From Escarpia spicata (Eukaryota > Annelida > Polychaeta > Sabellida > Siboglinidae), in assembly GCA_963995525.1 (NCBI GenBank), contig OZ023213.1, positions 49,810,592-49,874,591 of the forward strand: a stretch of 64,000 bases of DNA, written 5' to 3'. This document shows, piece after piece, positions 43,664 to 54,084 of this stretch. The notes under the pieces are model-generated. The model had not been told where the DNA came from and made no database searches. It saw only the letters and a program-made list of their open reading frames with translations. Both the position numbers and the translations under genes were made by a program. Within the stretch, counting starts at the first letter, position 1. The number at the start of each line of letters is the position of its first letter.

Positions 43664-44019
43664 AGGCAAGTCTGCCAAGGCTATTGTCAATTGAAAAAAA
43701 TATGCGGTCACGCGGTACATGTTCCGTAAAAGCGTCTCTTTAAACCGTTTTTCTTTAATACGACATCACCACGCAGTTCCTGACCCCCGACTGATCTTAT
43801 AACATGCTTAGGTTCGATTATTTAGAATTTCATTAAACGATTTTGAAACATTACGCACAACAATAGTCAACAACTTACATAACGCTGAACGTGACGCCTC
43901 TCGATGCGCGCGCAACCCGAGGGCGCAGTCAACAGGCTACATAAAACTAATGCGTCATTCGCCACCGCGTAACCAATCCGCCATGTCAAGTTGCTCCAAA
44001 ACAGTCGTCACACAGCACA
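43664..44019. other. Polinton B intergenic DNA up to the nested insertion
   Basis: AT-rich in the first 200 bp, then mixed. No frame or RNA gene is recognised. It is the upstream region of the RPA-like gene and is cut at 44025 by the nested element; it resumes at 54079. Confidence 0.5.
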
Positions 44020-44082
44020 AACGGTAGTAGTAATAGGCGTGGTCCAGCGGGCACCGTTGGAGCCCTCTGGGGGAAACCCCAT

Positions 44083-44608
44083 GTTAAGAGATAGGACTTT
44101 TGCACTGTGCCGCGCCAAACACTTTCGCGCCAATTATGCAAATGAGGTCTTTGGCGCGGCCTTGTGCAATTGCCATTGACCAATCACGAGCGAGCTGGGC
44201 CTTATGGGCGTGGCTAGTTATGCAAATGAGCTTGGAAAAGTAGTTCCGACTCCGGGTTAAAGATAGGGATTTTTAACGTGGGAGAGATACAACACTGGTA
44301 AATGAGAAATCTCGTTTACAATTAACTTCCGATTTGCTCCGAAAACGGTTTTCGAGAGACGCATTTTGCGCATTACCACTCCCAGGTTAAAGATAGGACT
44401 TTTTAACGTGGGAGAGATAGGGGTCCCTCCGAAAATGGTAAACGAAAACGGCGGATTTTCTCATAGACAACAGCTGGGTTAAAGCATAGGCCATTTTCAC
44501 TCCACGTTAAAGCATAGGCCGTTTTTTTCGCAAAGGTATCCGACCACTTTTCGAATTTTTATCCCATGGTAAAACATAGGGAATTTTCACCCTATGTTAA
44601 AGCATAGG
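44083..44608 (+). promoter_or_regulatory. Iteron-like GTTAAAG(C)ATAGG array with octamer motifs
   Basis: Seven copies of GTTAAAGATAGG/GTTAAAGCATAGG or close variants lie at about 44083, 44256, 44386, 44478, 44506, 44568 and 44596. Several are followed by TTTTTAACGTGGGAGAGATA. Perfect octamers ATGCAAAT lie at 44136-44143 and 44220-44227, near CCAAT and GCGCCAA sites. The same module is mirrored in the right arm (about 53500-54022). Closely spaced repeats next to a terminus suggest a replication or transcription control region. Confidence 0.5.
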
Positions 44609-45168
44609 GATTTTTATCGCAAAGGTATGCGACCACTTTTTGAATAAAATAACATATTCCGAACACCATTTGAATATGTCACACACGAGATTGCTTGACC
44701 CGTAGGTCCAGGCTCTGCCTAGGGATCTTGCCTTTATTTGTTTGACTATGACATGTCGAATATGTGGTGTTATAGTAAGGCGAAATGTATAACAAAAGGG
44801 GTTATAAATTCAACGGAGACCGTTTTGTCTGAAGTAATGTATACGAAATGTAGATTATGTATAGGACTATGTTATACCAAAGCCTATAGCCTCGTTTTGT
44901 TTTGTTTTTCGAACAGAGTGACCATTTTGGAATTATACCTTTGGTGTATGTTACAAAACCCGTACTCGAGACGTGTCTGGACACGTTTGTTTGTCGCAAG
45001 CACGCGCACCCTGTATGACGTCATGCTATGCGCAGTAATTTTGTACACGCAGTGAGTTGATCAAGCAGGTAGTACTTTGGTTAGACCTTGTATTGAACTT
45101 GCGCGTGTGTAATGTAATCCCTTCACGTGCCGTCAATTAAATAAGTAATTGCGCATGCGCAATAGTAA

Positions 45169-45639
45169 CCACTCGACCTCTCGACCCAGACAATCAACCC
45201 GGACCAACAGCCAACGACCAGTTCAACGACCAGTCAGCCTTCTCCGCCTACGGGCCCACTCGATCTCTCGACCCCGTCAAGCAACCCGGACCAACAGTCA
45301 ACAACCAGTTCAACGATCAGTCCGATGAACAGTTTGACGACCAGTTCGACGATCAAACCAATTTCGTCTCCGTCATCAGCTCCGGCAATCAACCCAACCA
45401 GCAACCTGACATTGTCACCTCCGATGAAGCGTCAGAAGGTGTTGCCTCGTTATACTTGCCATATGTGTGGCAGTACATTCAAGTATAAAGGGAATTGGCC
45501 CGCTTATGTGAAGCAGGGCTGCTGCCAAAGGAAGCAAGATAAACAGCGGCGACGTAAACAACTACGACCATCGCAGAGGCCCTTCACCTGCCTGTGTCGA
45601 CAGAGACGATTAACAACAAAGGGACACCATCGACACTAA
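45169..45639 (+). CDS. C2HC zinc-finger ORF, left arm
   Basis: The ATG at 45325 gives 104 codons, and the frame is open back to 45169. The upstream part is Ser/Thr/Pro-rich and contains PLDLST twice (45169-45186 and 45256-45273), the CtBP-binding consensus. After a KRQK basic patch comes one finger, C-x2-C then C (YTCHMCGSTFKYKGN...GC). The residue equivalent to the His ligand of the right-arm copy is Tyr here, so this copy's finger is probably disabled. A basic Gln/Arg-rich tail follows. A DNA-binding regulator encoded by the element is inferred. Confidence 0.5.
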   Translation, partial: PLDLSTQTINPDQQPTTSSTTSQPSPPTGPLDLSTPSSNPDQQSTTSSTISPMNSLTTSSTIKPISSPSSAPAINPTSNLTLSPPMKRQKVLPRYTCHMCGSTFKYKGNWPAYVKQGCCQRKQDKQRRRKQLRPSQRPFTCLCRQRRLTTKGHHRH

Positions 45640-46460
45640 CTCCCGATCATGCTATAGCGAGTGAAAAATCTCCCTGTTAACTGGTATAAACTGGTATAAA
45701 TCAAGCCTCAAGGTTCTGTGTATTTGTCCCGTGTTAAGGAAGTTATACGAACTTGTCAGCTAAAACATTCAAACTACCAGCTATCTGTGTAAAATTTTGG
45801 GCTAACTGGTTGTCATGTAACAGTATTTGACAGAATATCATAGTACTTACCAACGGTCACAGTGGGTATCCTGTTTGTAAACTGTTTTGAAGGGGTATTC
45901 CTTGTTCAAGTTTCATCTACATGTATGTCTCATCTGTACCTAGACGGCAACCTTTTATCACACTATCATTCTTAACCTATACGTATGCACGTATGCACGT
46001 ATGCACGTATGTACGTATGCACGTGTGTGTATAATTGCGTTCAAGCCTCATCTATTTAAATAAACAATCACGCTATGTTAGTATGTGCAATGCACAATGG
46101 CGACTCGATCGTTTTGATACCAAAGAGCCTCTAGCAATAAAAAGACAGCGCAGTACTCGCTATTTTCATTGTTCGAGGAAAGTGAAGCGTCATGATAGTG
46201 AAGCGTCATGTTAGAACAGTACAGGCACACAATAACCTCCCAGATAAGATGTACCAGTATTTATATAGTTTACCGTATTAAGGGTCAAGTGTACACAGGA
46301 GCATTAGAATGTTTTTATCCTTTTTTGCACTATAGTATTTAAATTCGTGCTTCTTCGTTAAAACCTTTGAAACCGACTTCTGTCGTAAAACAAATAACCT
46401 GGCATGGGTAATCGAAAATGAACTCATAGATTCATACATAGATACATAGAGATATACATA
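45640..46460. other. Noncoding part of the left arm
   Basis: AT-rich sequence with ACTGGTATAA direct repeats (about 45680-45700), a (GTACGTATGCAC)n-type tract (45979-46024) and no open frame of note. The mirrored sequence lies at about 51710-52490. Confidence 0.6.
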
Positions 46461-47010
46461 GATACATCAAGAGAGGAGACTATGACCGAGAGAACCCGCG
46501 AGACTATGGATGACACGAGACAAGAGACGAGAGTACGGACGAGACAAGAGACGGGACTATGAACGAGATATGTCACGAGACTACGGATGTCACATCACAC
46601 GAGAGTACGGACGAGACAAGAGACGGGACTATGACCGAGATATGTCACGAGACTACGGATGTCACATCACACGATAATACGGACGAGAGTACTGACGAGA
46701 TAAGAGATACCGCGAGACTACGGATGACACATCACACATCACACGAGATGCCGCGAGACTACGGATGACACGAGACAAGAGACGAGACATGCCCGGGATG
46801 TGTCACGAGACTCCGGATGACACATCACACGAGAGTACTGACGAGATAAGAGATGCCGCGAGACTACGGATGACACATCACACATCACACGAGAGTACTG
46901 ACGAGATAAGAGATACCGCGAGACTACGGATGACACATCACACATCACACGAGATGCCGCGAGACTACGGATGACACGAGACAAGAGACGAGACTATGAC
47001 CGAGATATGT
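46461..47010. repeat. Irregular minisatellite, left arm
   Basis: Repeats of GAGACTACGGATGACACAT and ACGAGAGTACGGACGAGAC-type units occur in mixed order. Open frames through it are by-products of stop-poor repeats. Mirrored at about 51160-51700. Confidence 0.75.
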
Positions 47011-47680
47011 CAAATTCCAGGCAATTCGACGTGTTACCGCGTAAGAGTCCGTAAAAAAGATGGAATTCCAGAAAATTCGACGTGTTACCGGGTAAGAATC
47101 CGTCAAAAAGATGGAATTCCAGGCAATTCGACGTGTTACCGTGTAAGATTCCGTTAAAAAGATGGAATTCCAGGCAATTCGACGTGTTTCCGCGTAAGAT
47201 TCCTTAAAAAAGATGGAATTCCAGGCAATTCGATGTGTTACCGTGTAAGATTCCGTTAAAAAGATGGAATTCCAGGCAATTCGACGTGCTTCCGCGTAAG
47301 ATTCCGTAAAAAAGATGGAATTCCAGGCAATTCGACGTGTTACCGCATAAGAGTCCGTAAAAAAGATGGAATTCCAGAAAATTCGACGTGTTACCGGGTA
47401 AGAATCCGTAAAAAAGATGGAATTCCAGGCAATTCGACGTGTTACCGTGTAAGATTCCGTTAAAAAGATGGAATTCCAGGCAATTCGACGTGTTTCCGCG
47501 TAAGATTCCGTAAAAAAGATGGAATTCCAGGCAATTCGACGTGTTACCGGGTAAGAATCCGTCAAAAAGATGGAATTCCAGGCAATTCGACGTGTTACCG
47601 TGTAAGATTCCGTTAAAAAGATGGAATTCCAGGCAATTCGACGTGTTATCGTGTAAGATTCCGGCAAAAAGATGGAATTC
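47011..47680. repeat. 51-bp minisatellite, left arm
   Basis: Thirteen tandem copies of a 51-bp unit contain AAGATGGAATTCCAGGCAAT. The minus strand stays open for 240 codons with a 17-residue repeat (RRIAWNSIF core). Since 51 is a multiple of three, the open frame follows from the unit and is not evidence for a gene. Confidence 0.85.
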
Positions 47681-47756
47681 TATCAGAATAGTCTGATCTA
47701 CTCTAGACGAGACTATGACCGAGATGTGTCACGAGACTTCGGATGACCCGAGACAA

Positions 47757-49501
47757 AGGATAGTACTCGGAACTTTTTAGTGTCGGGTAGTACTCGGAAC
47801 TTTTTAGTGTCGGTAGTACTCGGAACTTTTTAGTGTCGGTAGTACTCGGAACTTTTTAGTGTCGGGTAGTACTCGGAACTTTTTAGTGTCGGTAGTACTC
47901 GGAACTTTTTAGTGTCGGTAGTACTCGGAACTTTTTAGTGTCGGTAGTACTCGGAATTTTTAGTGTCGGTAGTACTCGGAACTTGTTAGTGTCGGTAGTA
48001 CTCGGAACTTTTTAGTGTCGGTAGTACTCGGAACTTTTTAGTGTCGTTAGTACTCGGAACTTTTTAGTGTCGGTAGTACTCGGAACTTTTTAGTGTCGGT
48101 AGTACTCGGAACTTTTTAGTGTCGGTAGTACTCGGAACGTTTTAGTGTCGGTAGTACTCGGAACTTTTTAGTGTCGGTAGTACTCGGAACTTTTTAGTGT
48201 CGGTAGTACTCGGAACTTTTTAGTGTCGGTAGTACTCGGAATTGTTTAGTGTCGGTACTACTCGGAACTTTTTAGTGTCGGTAGTACTCGGAACTTTTTA
48301 GTGTCGGTAGTACTCGGAACTTTTTAGTGTCGGTAGTACTCGGAACTGTTTAGTGTCGGTAGTACTCGGAACTTTTTAGTGTCGGTAGTACTCGGAACTT
48401 TTTTAGTGTCGGTAGTACTCTGAACTTTTTAGTGTCGGTAGTACTCGGAACTTTTTAGTGTCGGTAGTACTCGGAACTTTTTAGTGTCGGTAGTACTCGG
48501 AACTTTTTAGTGTCGGTAGTACTCGGAACTTTTTAGTGTCGGTAGTACTCGGAACTTTTTAGTGTCGGTAGTACTCGGAACTTTTTTAGTGTCGGTAGTA
48601 CTTGGAACTTTTTAGTGTCGGTAGTACTCGGAACTTTTTAGTGTCGGTAGTACTCGGAACTTTTTAGTGTCGGTAGTACTCGGAACTTTTTAGTGTCGGT
48701 AGTACACGGAACTTTTTAGTGTCGGTAGTACTCGGAACTTTTTAGTGTCGGTAGTACTCGAAATTTGTTAGTGTCGGTAGTACTCGGAACTTTTTAGTGT
48801 CGGTAGTACTCGGAACTTTTTAGTGTCGGTAGTACTCGGAACTTTTTAGTGTCGGTAGTACTCGGAACTTTTTGGTGTCGGTAGTACTCGGAACTTTTTA
48901 GTGTCTGTAGTATTCGGAACTTTTTAGTGTCGGTAGTACTCGGAACTTTTTTGTGTCGGTAGTACTCGGAACTTTTTAGTGTCGGTAGTACTCGGAACTT
49001 TTTAGTGTCGGTAGTACTCGGAACTTTTTAGTGTCGGTAGTACTCGGAACTTTTTTAGTGTCGGTAGTACTCGGAACCTTTTAGTGTCGGTAGTACTCGG
49101 AACTTTTTAGTGTCGGTAGTACTCGGAACTTTTTAGTGTCGGTAGTACTCGGAACTTTTTAGTGTCGGTAGTACTCGGAACTTTTTAGTGTCGGTAGTAC
49201 TCGGAACTTTTTAGTGTCGGTAGTACTCGGAACTTTTTAGTGTCGGTAGTACTCGGAACATTTTAGTGTCGGTAGTACTTGGAACTTTTTAGTGTCGGTA
49301 GTACTCGGAACTTTTTAGTGTCGGTAGTACTCTGAACTTTTTAGTGTCGGTAGTACTCGGAACTTTTTAGTGTCGGTAGTATTCGGAACTTTTTAGTGTC
49401 GGTAGTACTCGGAACTTTTTAGTGTCGGTAGTACTCGGAACTTTTTAGTGTCGGTAGTACTCGGAACTTTTTAGTGTCGGTAGTACTCGGAACTTTTTAG
49501 T
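47757..49501. repeat. 26-bp satellite array, about 67 copies
   Basis: A 26-bp unit containing GTACTCGGAACTTTTTAG is repeated with few variants over 1.74 kb. The inverted counterpart at 50178-50410 has only about nine copies, so the array has expanded on one side of the core. Confidence 0.95.
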
Positions 49502-49614
49502 GGTGTTGGGAACCCTGATGGTCAGCTCTTTAAATGAACTCCTGTCAGGTGGTTGTCCTTACATGTTATTGACATAGACGTTTTCGCTCATAGCAGTTTT
49601 CAAATTCGCTTGCT

Positions 49615-49827
49615 ATGGCAACCTCTACTAGGGATGGTACGTCGGAAGTGATGTCGCCCCGGATGTTACTTGACTGTCGTGGCGGCCTCTATGCTTCGGG
49701 TATTCCCGGATGTGTGTCACCGCATAGAGACCTATCATGGACGGTAGATGGCGATACTCTGACTAATTACATTGGTGTCTTGATGACTATGAAAACGAAA
49801 AAACAAACACATTCATCCATAGCATAA
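49615..49827 (+). CDS. Unrecognised 70-aa ORF in the core
   Basis: An ATG-started frame (MATSTRDGTSEVMSPRMLLD) ends just before the minus poly(A) signal. The composition looks protein-like, with Asp/Gly/Ser and a WTVDGD turn. I do not recognise it. It may be a remnant of another Polinton gene converging on the minus fragment. Confidence 0.3.
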   Translation: MATSTRDGTSEVMSPRMLLDCRGGLYASGIPGCVSPHRDLSWTVDGDTLTNYIGVLMTMKTKKQTHSSIA

Positions 49828-49901
49828 ACACAATTTTTATTTGAATATTTCCCATATGATCTCTCTTGAACCCTGTTCCTGAAGATTTCAAATCGATAAT
49901 G

Positions 49902-50172
49902 CTAATAAGGGTCCCAACGTGTGATTTGCAAAGGTGTCGCCGAATGAAGCGCGCGCCGCGACGATGAAGGTCGTCTACGATTCCGACGACGACCACTGTC
50001 AAACGGAATGCTGGTTTCCTTTGATATGTCATCGTCCACTGATGCTGTCTGCATGTAAATCCAACGATCTGAGTTCCCGACTAAATCCATTGGCGTGTTG
50101 ACGTCCTTGAGACCACGAGCAAAGGTTTCCCATCCCACCGGTTCAAACGACTTCCATTTTCTCAACGCGTCA
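49902..50172 (-). pseudogene. Fragment of the 238-aa Polinton ORF family
   Basis: The minus frame carries EPVGWETFARGLKDVNTPMD followed by LVGNSDRW, matching the PVGWQTFGERMRGLNVPMEF / FVGNPRY region of the intact gene at 33124-33840, and then a basic tail (RRRNRRRPSSSRR). Only the C-terminal third is present, cut off by the 26-bp satellite at 50178. It identifies the nested element as Polinton-derived. Confidence 0.75.
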
Positions 50173-50177
50173 ACCGA

Positions 50178-50410
50178 CACTAAAAAGTTCCGAGTACTAC
50201 CGACACTAAAAAGTTCCGAGTACTACCGACACTAAAAAGTTCCGAGTACTACCGACACTAAAAAGTTCCGAGTACTACCGACACTACAAAGTTCCGAGTA
50301 CTACCCGACACTAAAAAGTTTCGAGTACTACCGACACTAAAAAGTTCCGAGTACTACCGACACTAAAAAGTTCCGAGTACTACCCGACACTAAAAAGTTC
50401 CGAGTACTAT
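50178..50410. repeat. 26-bp satellite, right (inverted) array
   Basis: About nine copies of the reverse complement of the 47757-49501 unit. Confidence 0.9.
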
Positions 50411-50489
50411 CCTTTGTCTCGGGTCATCCGAAGTCTCGTGACACATCTCGGTCATAGTCTCGTCTAGAGTAGATCAGACTATTCTGATA

Positions 50490-51155
50490 GAATTCCATCT
50501 TTTTGCCGGAATCTTACACGATAACACGTCGAATTGCCTGGAATTCCATCTTTTTAACGGAATCTTACACGGTAACACGTCGAATTGCCTGGAATTCCAT
50601 CTTTTTGACGGATTCTTACCCGGTAACACGTCGAATTGCCTGGAATTCCATCTTTTTTACGGAATCTTACGCGGAAACACGTCGAATTGCCTGGAATTCC
50701 ATCTTTTTAACGGAATCTTACACGGTAACACGTCGAATTGCCTGGAATTCCATCTTTTTGACGGATTCTTACCCGGTAACACGTCGTATTTTCTGGAATT
50801 CCATCTTTTTTACGGACTCTTACGCGGTAACACGTCGAATTGCCTGGAATTCCATCTTTTTTACGGAATCTTACGCGGAAACACGTCGAATTGCCTGGAA
50901 TTCCATCGTTTTAACGGAATCTTATACGGTAACACGTCGAATTGCCTGGAATTCCATCTTTTTTACGGAATCTTACGCGGAAACACGTCGAATTGCCTGG
51001 AATTCCATCTTTTTAACGGAATCTTACACAGTAACACGTCGAATTGCCTGGAATTCCATCTTTTTGACGGATTCTTACCCGGTAACACATCGAATTTTCT
51101 GGAATTCCATCTTTTTTACGGACTCTTACGCGGTAACACGTCGAATTGCCTGGAA
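50490..51155. repeat. 51-bp minisatellite, right arm
   Basis: Thirteen units in inverted orientation relative to the left arm, with the same 240-codon stop-free frame now on +. Point differences between arms exist in several units. Confidence 0.85.
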
Positions 51156-51705
51156 TTTGACATATCTCGGTCATAGTCTCGTCTCTTGTCTCGTGTCATC
51201 CGTAGTCTCGCGGCATCTCGTGTGATGTGTGATGTGTCATCCGTAGTCTCGCGGTATCTCTTATCTCGTCAGTACTCTCGTGTGATGTGTGATGTGTCAT
51301 CCGTAGTCTCGCGGCATCTCTTATCTCGTCAGTACTCTCGTGTGATGTGTCATCCGGAGTCTCGTGACACATCCCGGGCATGTCTCGTCTCTTGTCTCGT
51401 GTCATCCGTAGTCTCGCGGCATCTCGTGTGATGTGTGATGTGTCATCCGTAGTCTCGCGGTATCTCTTATCTCGTCAGTACTCTCGTCCGTATTCTCGTG
51501 TGATGTGACATCCGTAGTCTCGTGACATATATCGGTCATAGTCCCGTCTCTTGTCTCGTCCGTACTCTCGTGTGATGTGACATCCGTAGTCTCGTGACAT
51601 ATCTCGTTCATAGTCCCGTCTCTTGTCTCGTCCGTACTCTCGTCTCTTGTCTCGTGTCATCCATAGTCTCGCGGGTTCTCTCGGTCATAGTCTCCTCTCT
51701 TGATG
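51156..51705. repeat. Irregular minisatellite, right arm
   Basis: Mirror of 46461-47010 with the same unit order. Confidence 0.75.
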
Positions 51706-52527
51706 TATCTATGTATATCTCTATGTATCTATGTATGAACCTATGAGTTCATTTTCGATTACCCATGCCAGGTTATTTGTTTTACGACAGAAGTCGGTTT
51801 CAAAGGTTTTAACGAAGAAGCACGAATTTAAATACTATAGTGCAAAAAAGGATAAAAACATTCTAATGCTCCTGTGTACACTTGACCCTTAATACGGTAA
51901 ACTATATAAATACTGGTACATCTTATCTGGGAGGTTATTGTGTGCCTGTACTGTTCTAACATGACGCTTCACTATCATGACGCTTCACTTTCCTCGAACA
52001 ATGAAAATAGCGAGTACTGCGCTGTCTTTTTATTGCTAGAGGCTCTTTGGTATCAAAACGATCGAGTCGCCATTGTGCATTGCACATACTAACATAGCGT
52101 GATTGTTTATTTAAATAGATGAGGCTTGAACGCAATTATACACACTCGTGCATACGTACATACGTGCATACGTGCATACGTATAGGTTAAGAATGATAGT
52201 GTGATAAAAGGTTGCCGTCTAGGTACAGATGAGACATACATGTAGATGAAACTTGAACAAGGAATACCCCTTCAAAACAGTTTACAAACAGGATACCCAC
52301 TGTGACCGTTGGTAAGTACTATGATATTCTGTCAAATACTGTTACATGACAACCAGTTAGCCCAACATTTTACACAGATAGCTGGTAGTTTGAATGTTTT
52401 AGCTGACAAGTTCGTATAACTTCCTTAACACGGGACAAATACACAGAACCTTGAGGCTTGATTTATACCAGTTTATACCAGTTAACAGGGAGATTTTTCA
52501 CTCGCTATAGTATAGCATGATCGGGAG

Positions 52528-52998
52528 TTAGTGTCGATGGTGTCCCTTTGTTGTTAATCGTCTCTGTCGACACAGGCAGGTGAAGGGCCTCTGCGATGGT
52601 CGTAGTTGTTTACGTCGCCGCTGTTTATCTTGCTTCCTTTGGCAGCAGCCCTGCTTCACATGAGCGGGCCAATTTCCTTTATACTTGAATGTACTGCCAC
52701 ACATATGGCAAGTATAACGAGGCAACACCTTCTGACGCTTCATCGGAGGTGACAATGTCAGGTTGCTGGTTGGGTTGATTGCCGGAGCTGATGACGGAGA
52801 CGAAATTGGTTTGATCGTCGAACTGGTCGTCAAACTGTTCATCGGACTGATCGTTGAACTGGTTGTTGACTGTTGGTCCGGGTTGCTTGACGGGGTCGAG
52901 AGATCGAATGGGCCCGTAGGCGGAGAAGGCTGACTGGTCGTTGAACTGGTCGTTGGCTGTTGGTCCGGGTTGATTGTCTGGGTCGAGAGGTCGAGTGG
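52528..52998 (-). CDS. C2HC zinc-finger ORF, right arm
   Basis: Minus-strand copy of the left-arm gene (ATG at 52842, stop at 52528). Here the finger has the His ligand (C-x2-C ... NWPAHVKQGC), so a C2HC finger could form. Upstream of the ATG the first PLDLST motif is preserved; the second reads PFDLST. It is the better candidate for a functional copy. Confidence 0.5.
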   Translation of the reverse strand, partial: PLDLSTQTINPDQQPTTSSTTSQPSPPTGPFDLSTPSSNPDQQSTTSSTISPMNSLTTSSTIKPISSPSSAPAINPTSNLTLSPPMKRQKVLPRYTCHMCGSTFKYKGNWPAHVKQGCCQRKQDKQRRRKQLRPSQRPFTCLCRQRRLTTKGHHRH

Positions 52999-53499
52999 TT
53001 ACTATTGCGCATGCGCAATTACTTATTTAATTGACGGCACGTGAAGGGATTACATTACACACGCGCAAGTTCAATACAAGGGACGTCATACAGGGTGCGC
53101 GTGCTTGCGACAAACAAACGTGTCCAGACACGTCTCGAGTACGGGTTTTGTAACATACACCAAAGGTATAATTCCAAAATAGTCACTCTGTTCGAAAAAC
53201 AAAACAAAACGAGGCTATAGGCTTTGGTATAACATAGTCCTATACATAATCTACATTTCGTATACATTACTTCAGACAAAACGGTCTCCGTTGAATTTAT
53301 AACCCCTTTTGTTATACATTACGCCTTACTATAACACCACATATTCGACATGTCATAGTCAAACAAATAAAGGCTCGATCCCTAGGCAGAGCCTGGACCT
53401 ACGGGTCAAGCAATCTCGTGTGTGACATATTCAAATGGTGTTCGGAATATGTTATTTTATTCAAAAAGTGGTCGCATACCTTTGCGATAAAAATCCCTA

Positions 53500-54022
53500 T
53501 GCTTTAACATAGGGTGAAAATTCCCTATGTTTTACCATGGGATAAAAATTCGAAAAGTGGTCGGATACCTTTGCGAAAAAAACGGCCTATGCTTTAACGT
53601 GGAGTGAAAATGGCCTATGCTTTAACCCAGCTGTTGTCTATGAGAAAATCCGCCGTTTTCGTTTACCATTTTCGGAGGGACCCCTATCTCTCCCACGTTA
53701 AAAAGTCCTATCTTTAACCTGGGAGTGGTAATGCGCAAAATGCGTCTCTCGAAAACCGTTTTCGGAGCAAATCGGAAGTTAATTGTAAACGAGATTTCTC
53801 ATTTACCAGTGTTGTATCTCTCCCACGTTAAAAATCCCTATCTTTAACCCGGTGTCGGAACTACTTTTCCAAGCTCATTTGCATAACTAGCCACGCCCAT
53901 AAGGCCCAGCTCGCTCGTGATTGGTCAATTGCAATTGCACAAGGCCGCGCCAAAGACCTCATTTGCATAATTGGCGCGAAAGTGTTTGGCGCGGCACAGT
54001 GCAAAAGTCCTATCTCTTAACA
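53500..54022 (-). promoter_or_regulatory. Iteron-like array with octamers, right arm
   Basis: Mirror of 44083-44608, with ATTTGCAT at 53877-53884 and 53961-53968. Confidence 0.5.
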
Positions 54023-54084
54023 TGGGGTTTCCCCCAGAGGGCTCCAACGGTGCCCGCTGGACCACGCCTATTACTACTAACGGT

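Larger units (their letters stand above)
44026..47757 (+). repeat. Left giant TIR of the nested element
   Basis: The arm pairs with 50410-54078 nearly throughout. In order it holds a terminal regulatory-looking module, a zinc-finger ORF, a short (ACGTATGC)n tract near 45980-46025, an irregular GAGACTACGGATGACAC minisatellite and a 51-bp minisatellite. Differences between arms are small indels and scattered substitutions. Confidence 0.9.
49502..50177. other. Unique core of the nested element
   Basis: This is the only single-copy interior sequence. It holds a + frame (49615-49827) and a convergent minus fragment of a Polinton gene (49902-50172). A minus-strand poly(A) signal (TTTATT at about 49837-49842) lies between them. 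Confidence 0.7.
44026..54078. mobile_element. 10,053-bp non-autonomous Polinton derivative nested in Polinton B
   Basis: Termini are AGTAGTAATAGGCGTGG at 44026 and its exact reverse complement ending at 54078. They are flanked by AACGGT on both sides (44020-44025 and 54079-54084), a 6-bp target duplication. The arms are about 3.7 kb inverted repeats. Between them lie a large 26-bp satellite, a 670-bp unique core and a short inverted 26-bp array. The core holds a fragment of the 238-aa Polinton ORF family. Polymerase, integrase, ATPase and capsid genes are all absent, so movement would need an autonomous Polinton in trans. The first nine bases are the same as those of Polinton B. Confidence 0.9.
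50410..54078 (-). repeat. Right giant TIR of the nested element
   Basis: Reverse complement of 44026-47757 with the same internal order. Small differences include a shorter ACGTATGC tract (about 52150-52180), a few substitutions in the terminal module and single-residue changes in the zinc-finger ORF. Confidence 0.9.

Noticed and set aside
44738..45055. A 105-codon + frame in the left arm with Tyr/Leu/Cys-rich content.
   Set aside because: The mirrored copy in the right arm is not open over the same length and no domain is recognisable.
46945..47667. A 240-codon frame of 17-residue repeats, also present at 50503-51225.
   Set aside because: The 51-bp unit is divisible by three and lacks stops in this frame, so openness is automatic. 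There is no start context or non-repeat coding sequence.
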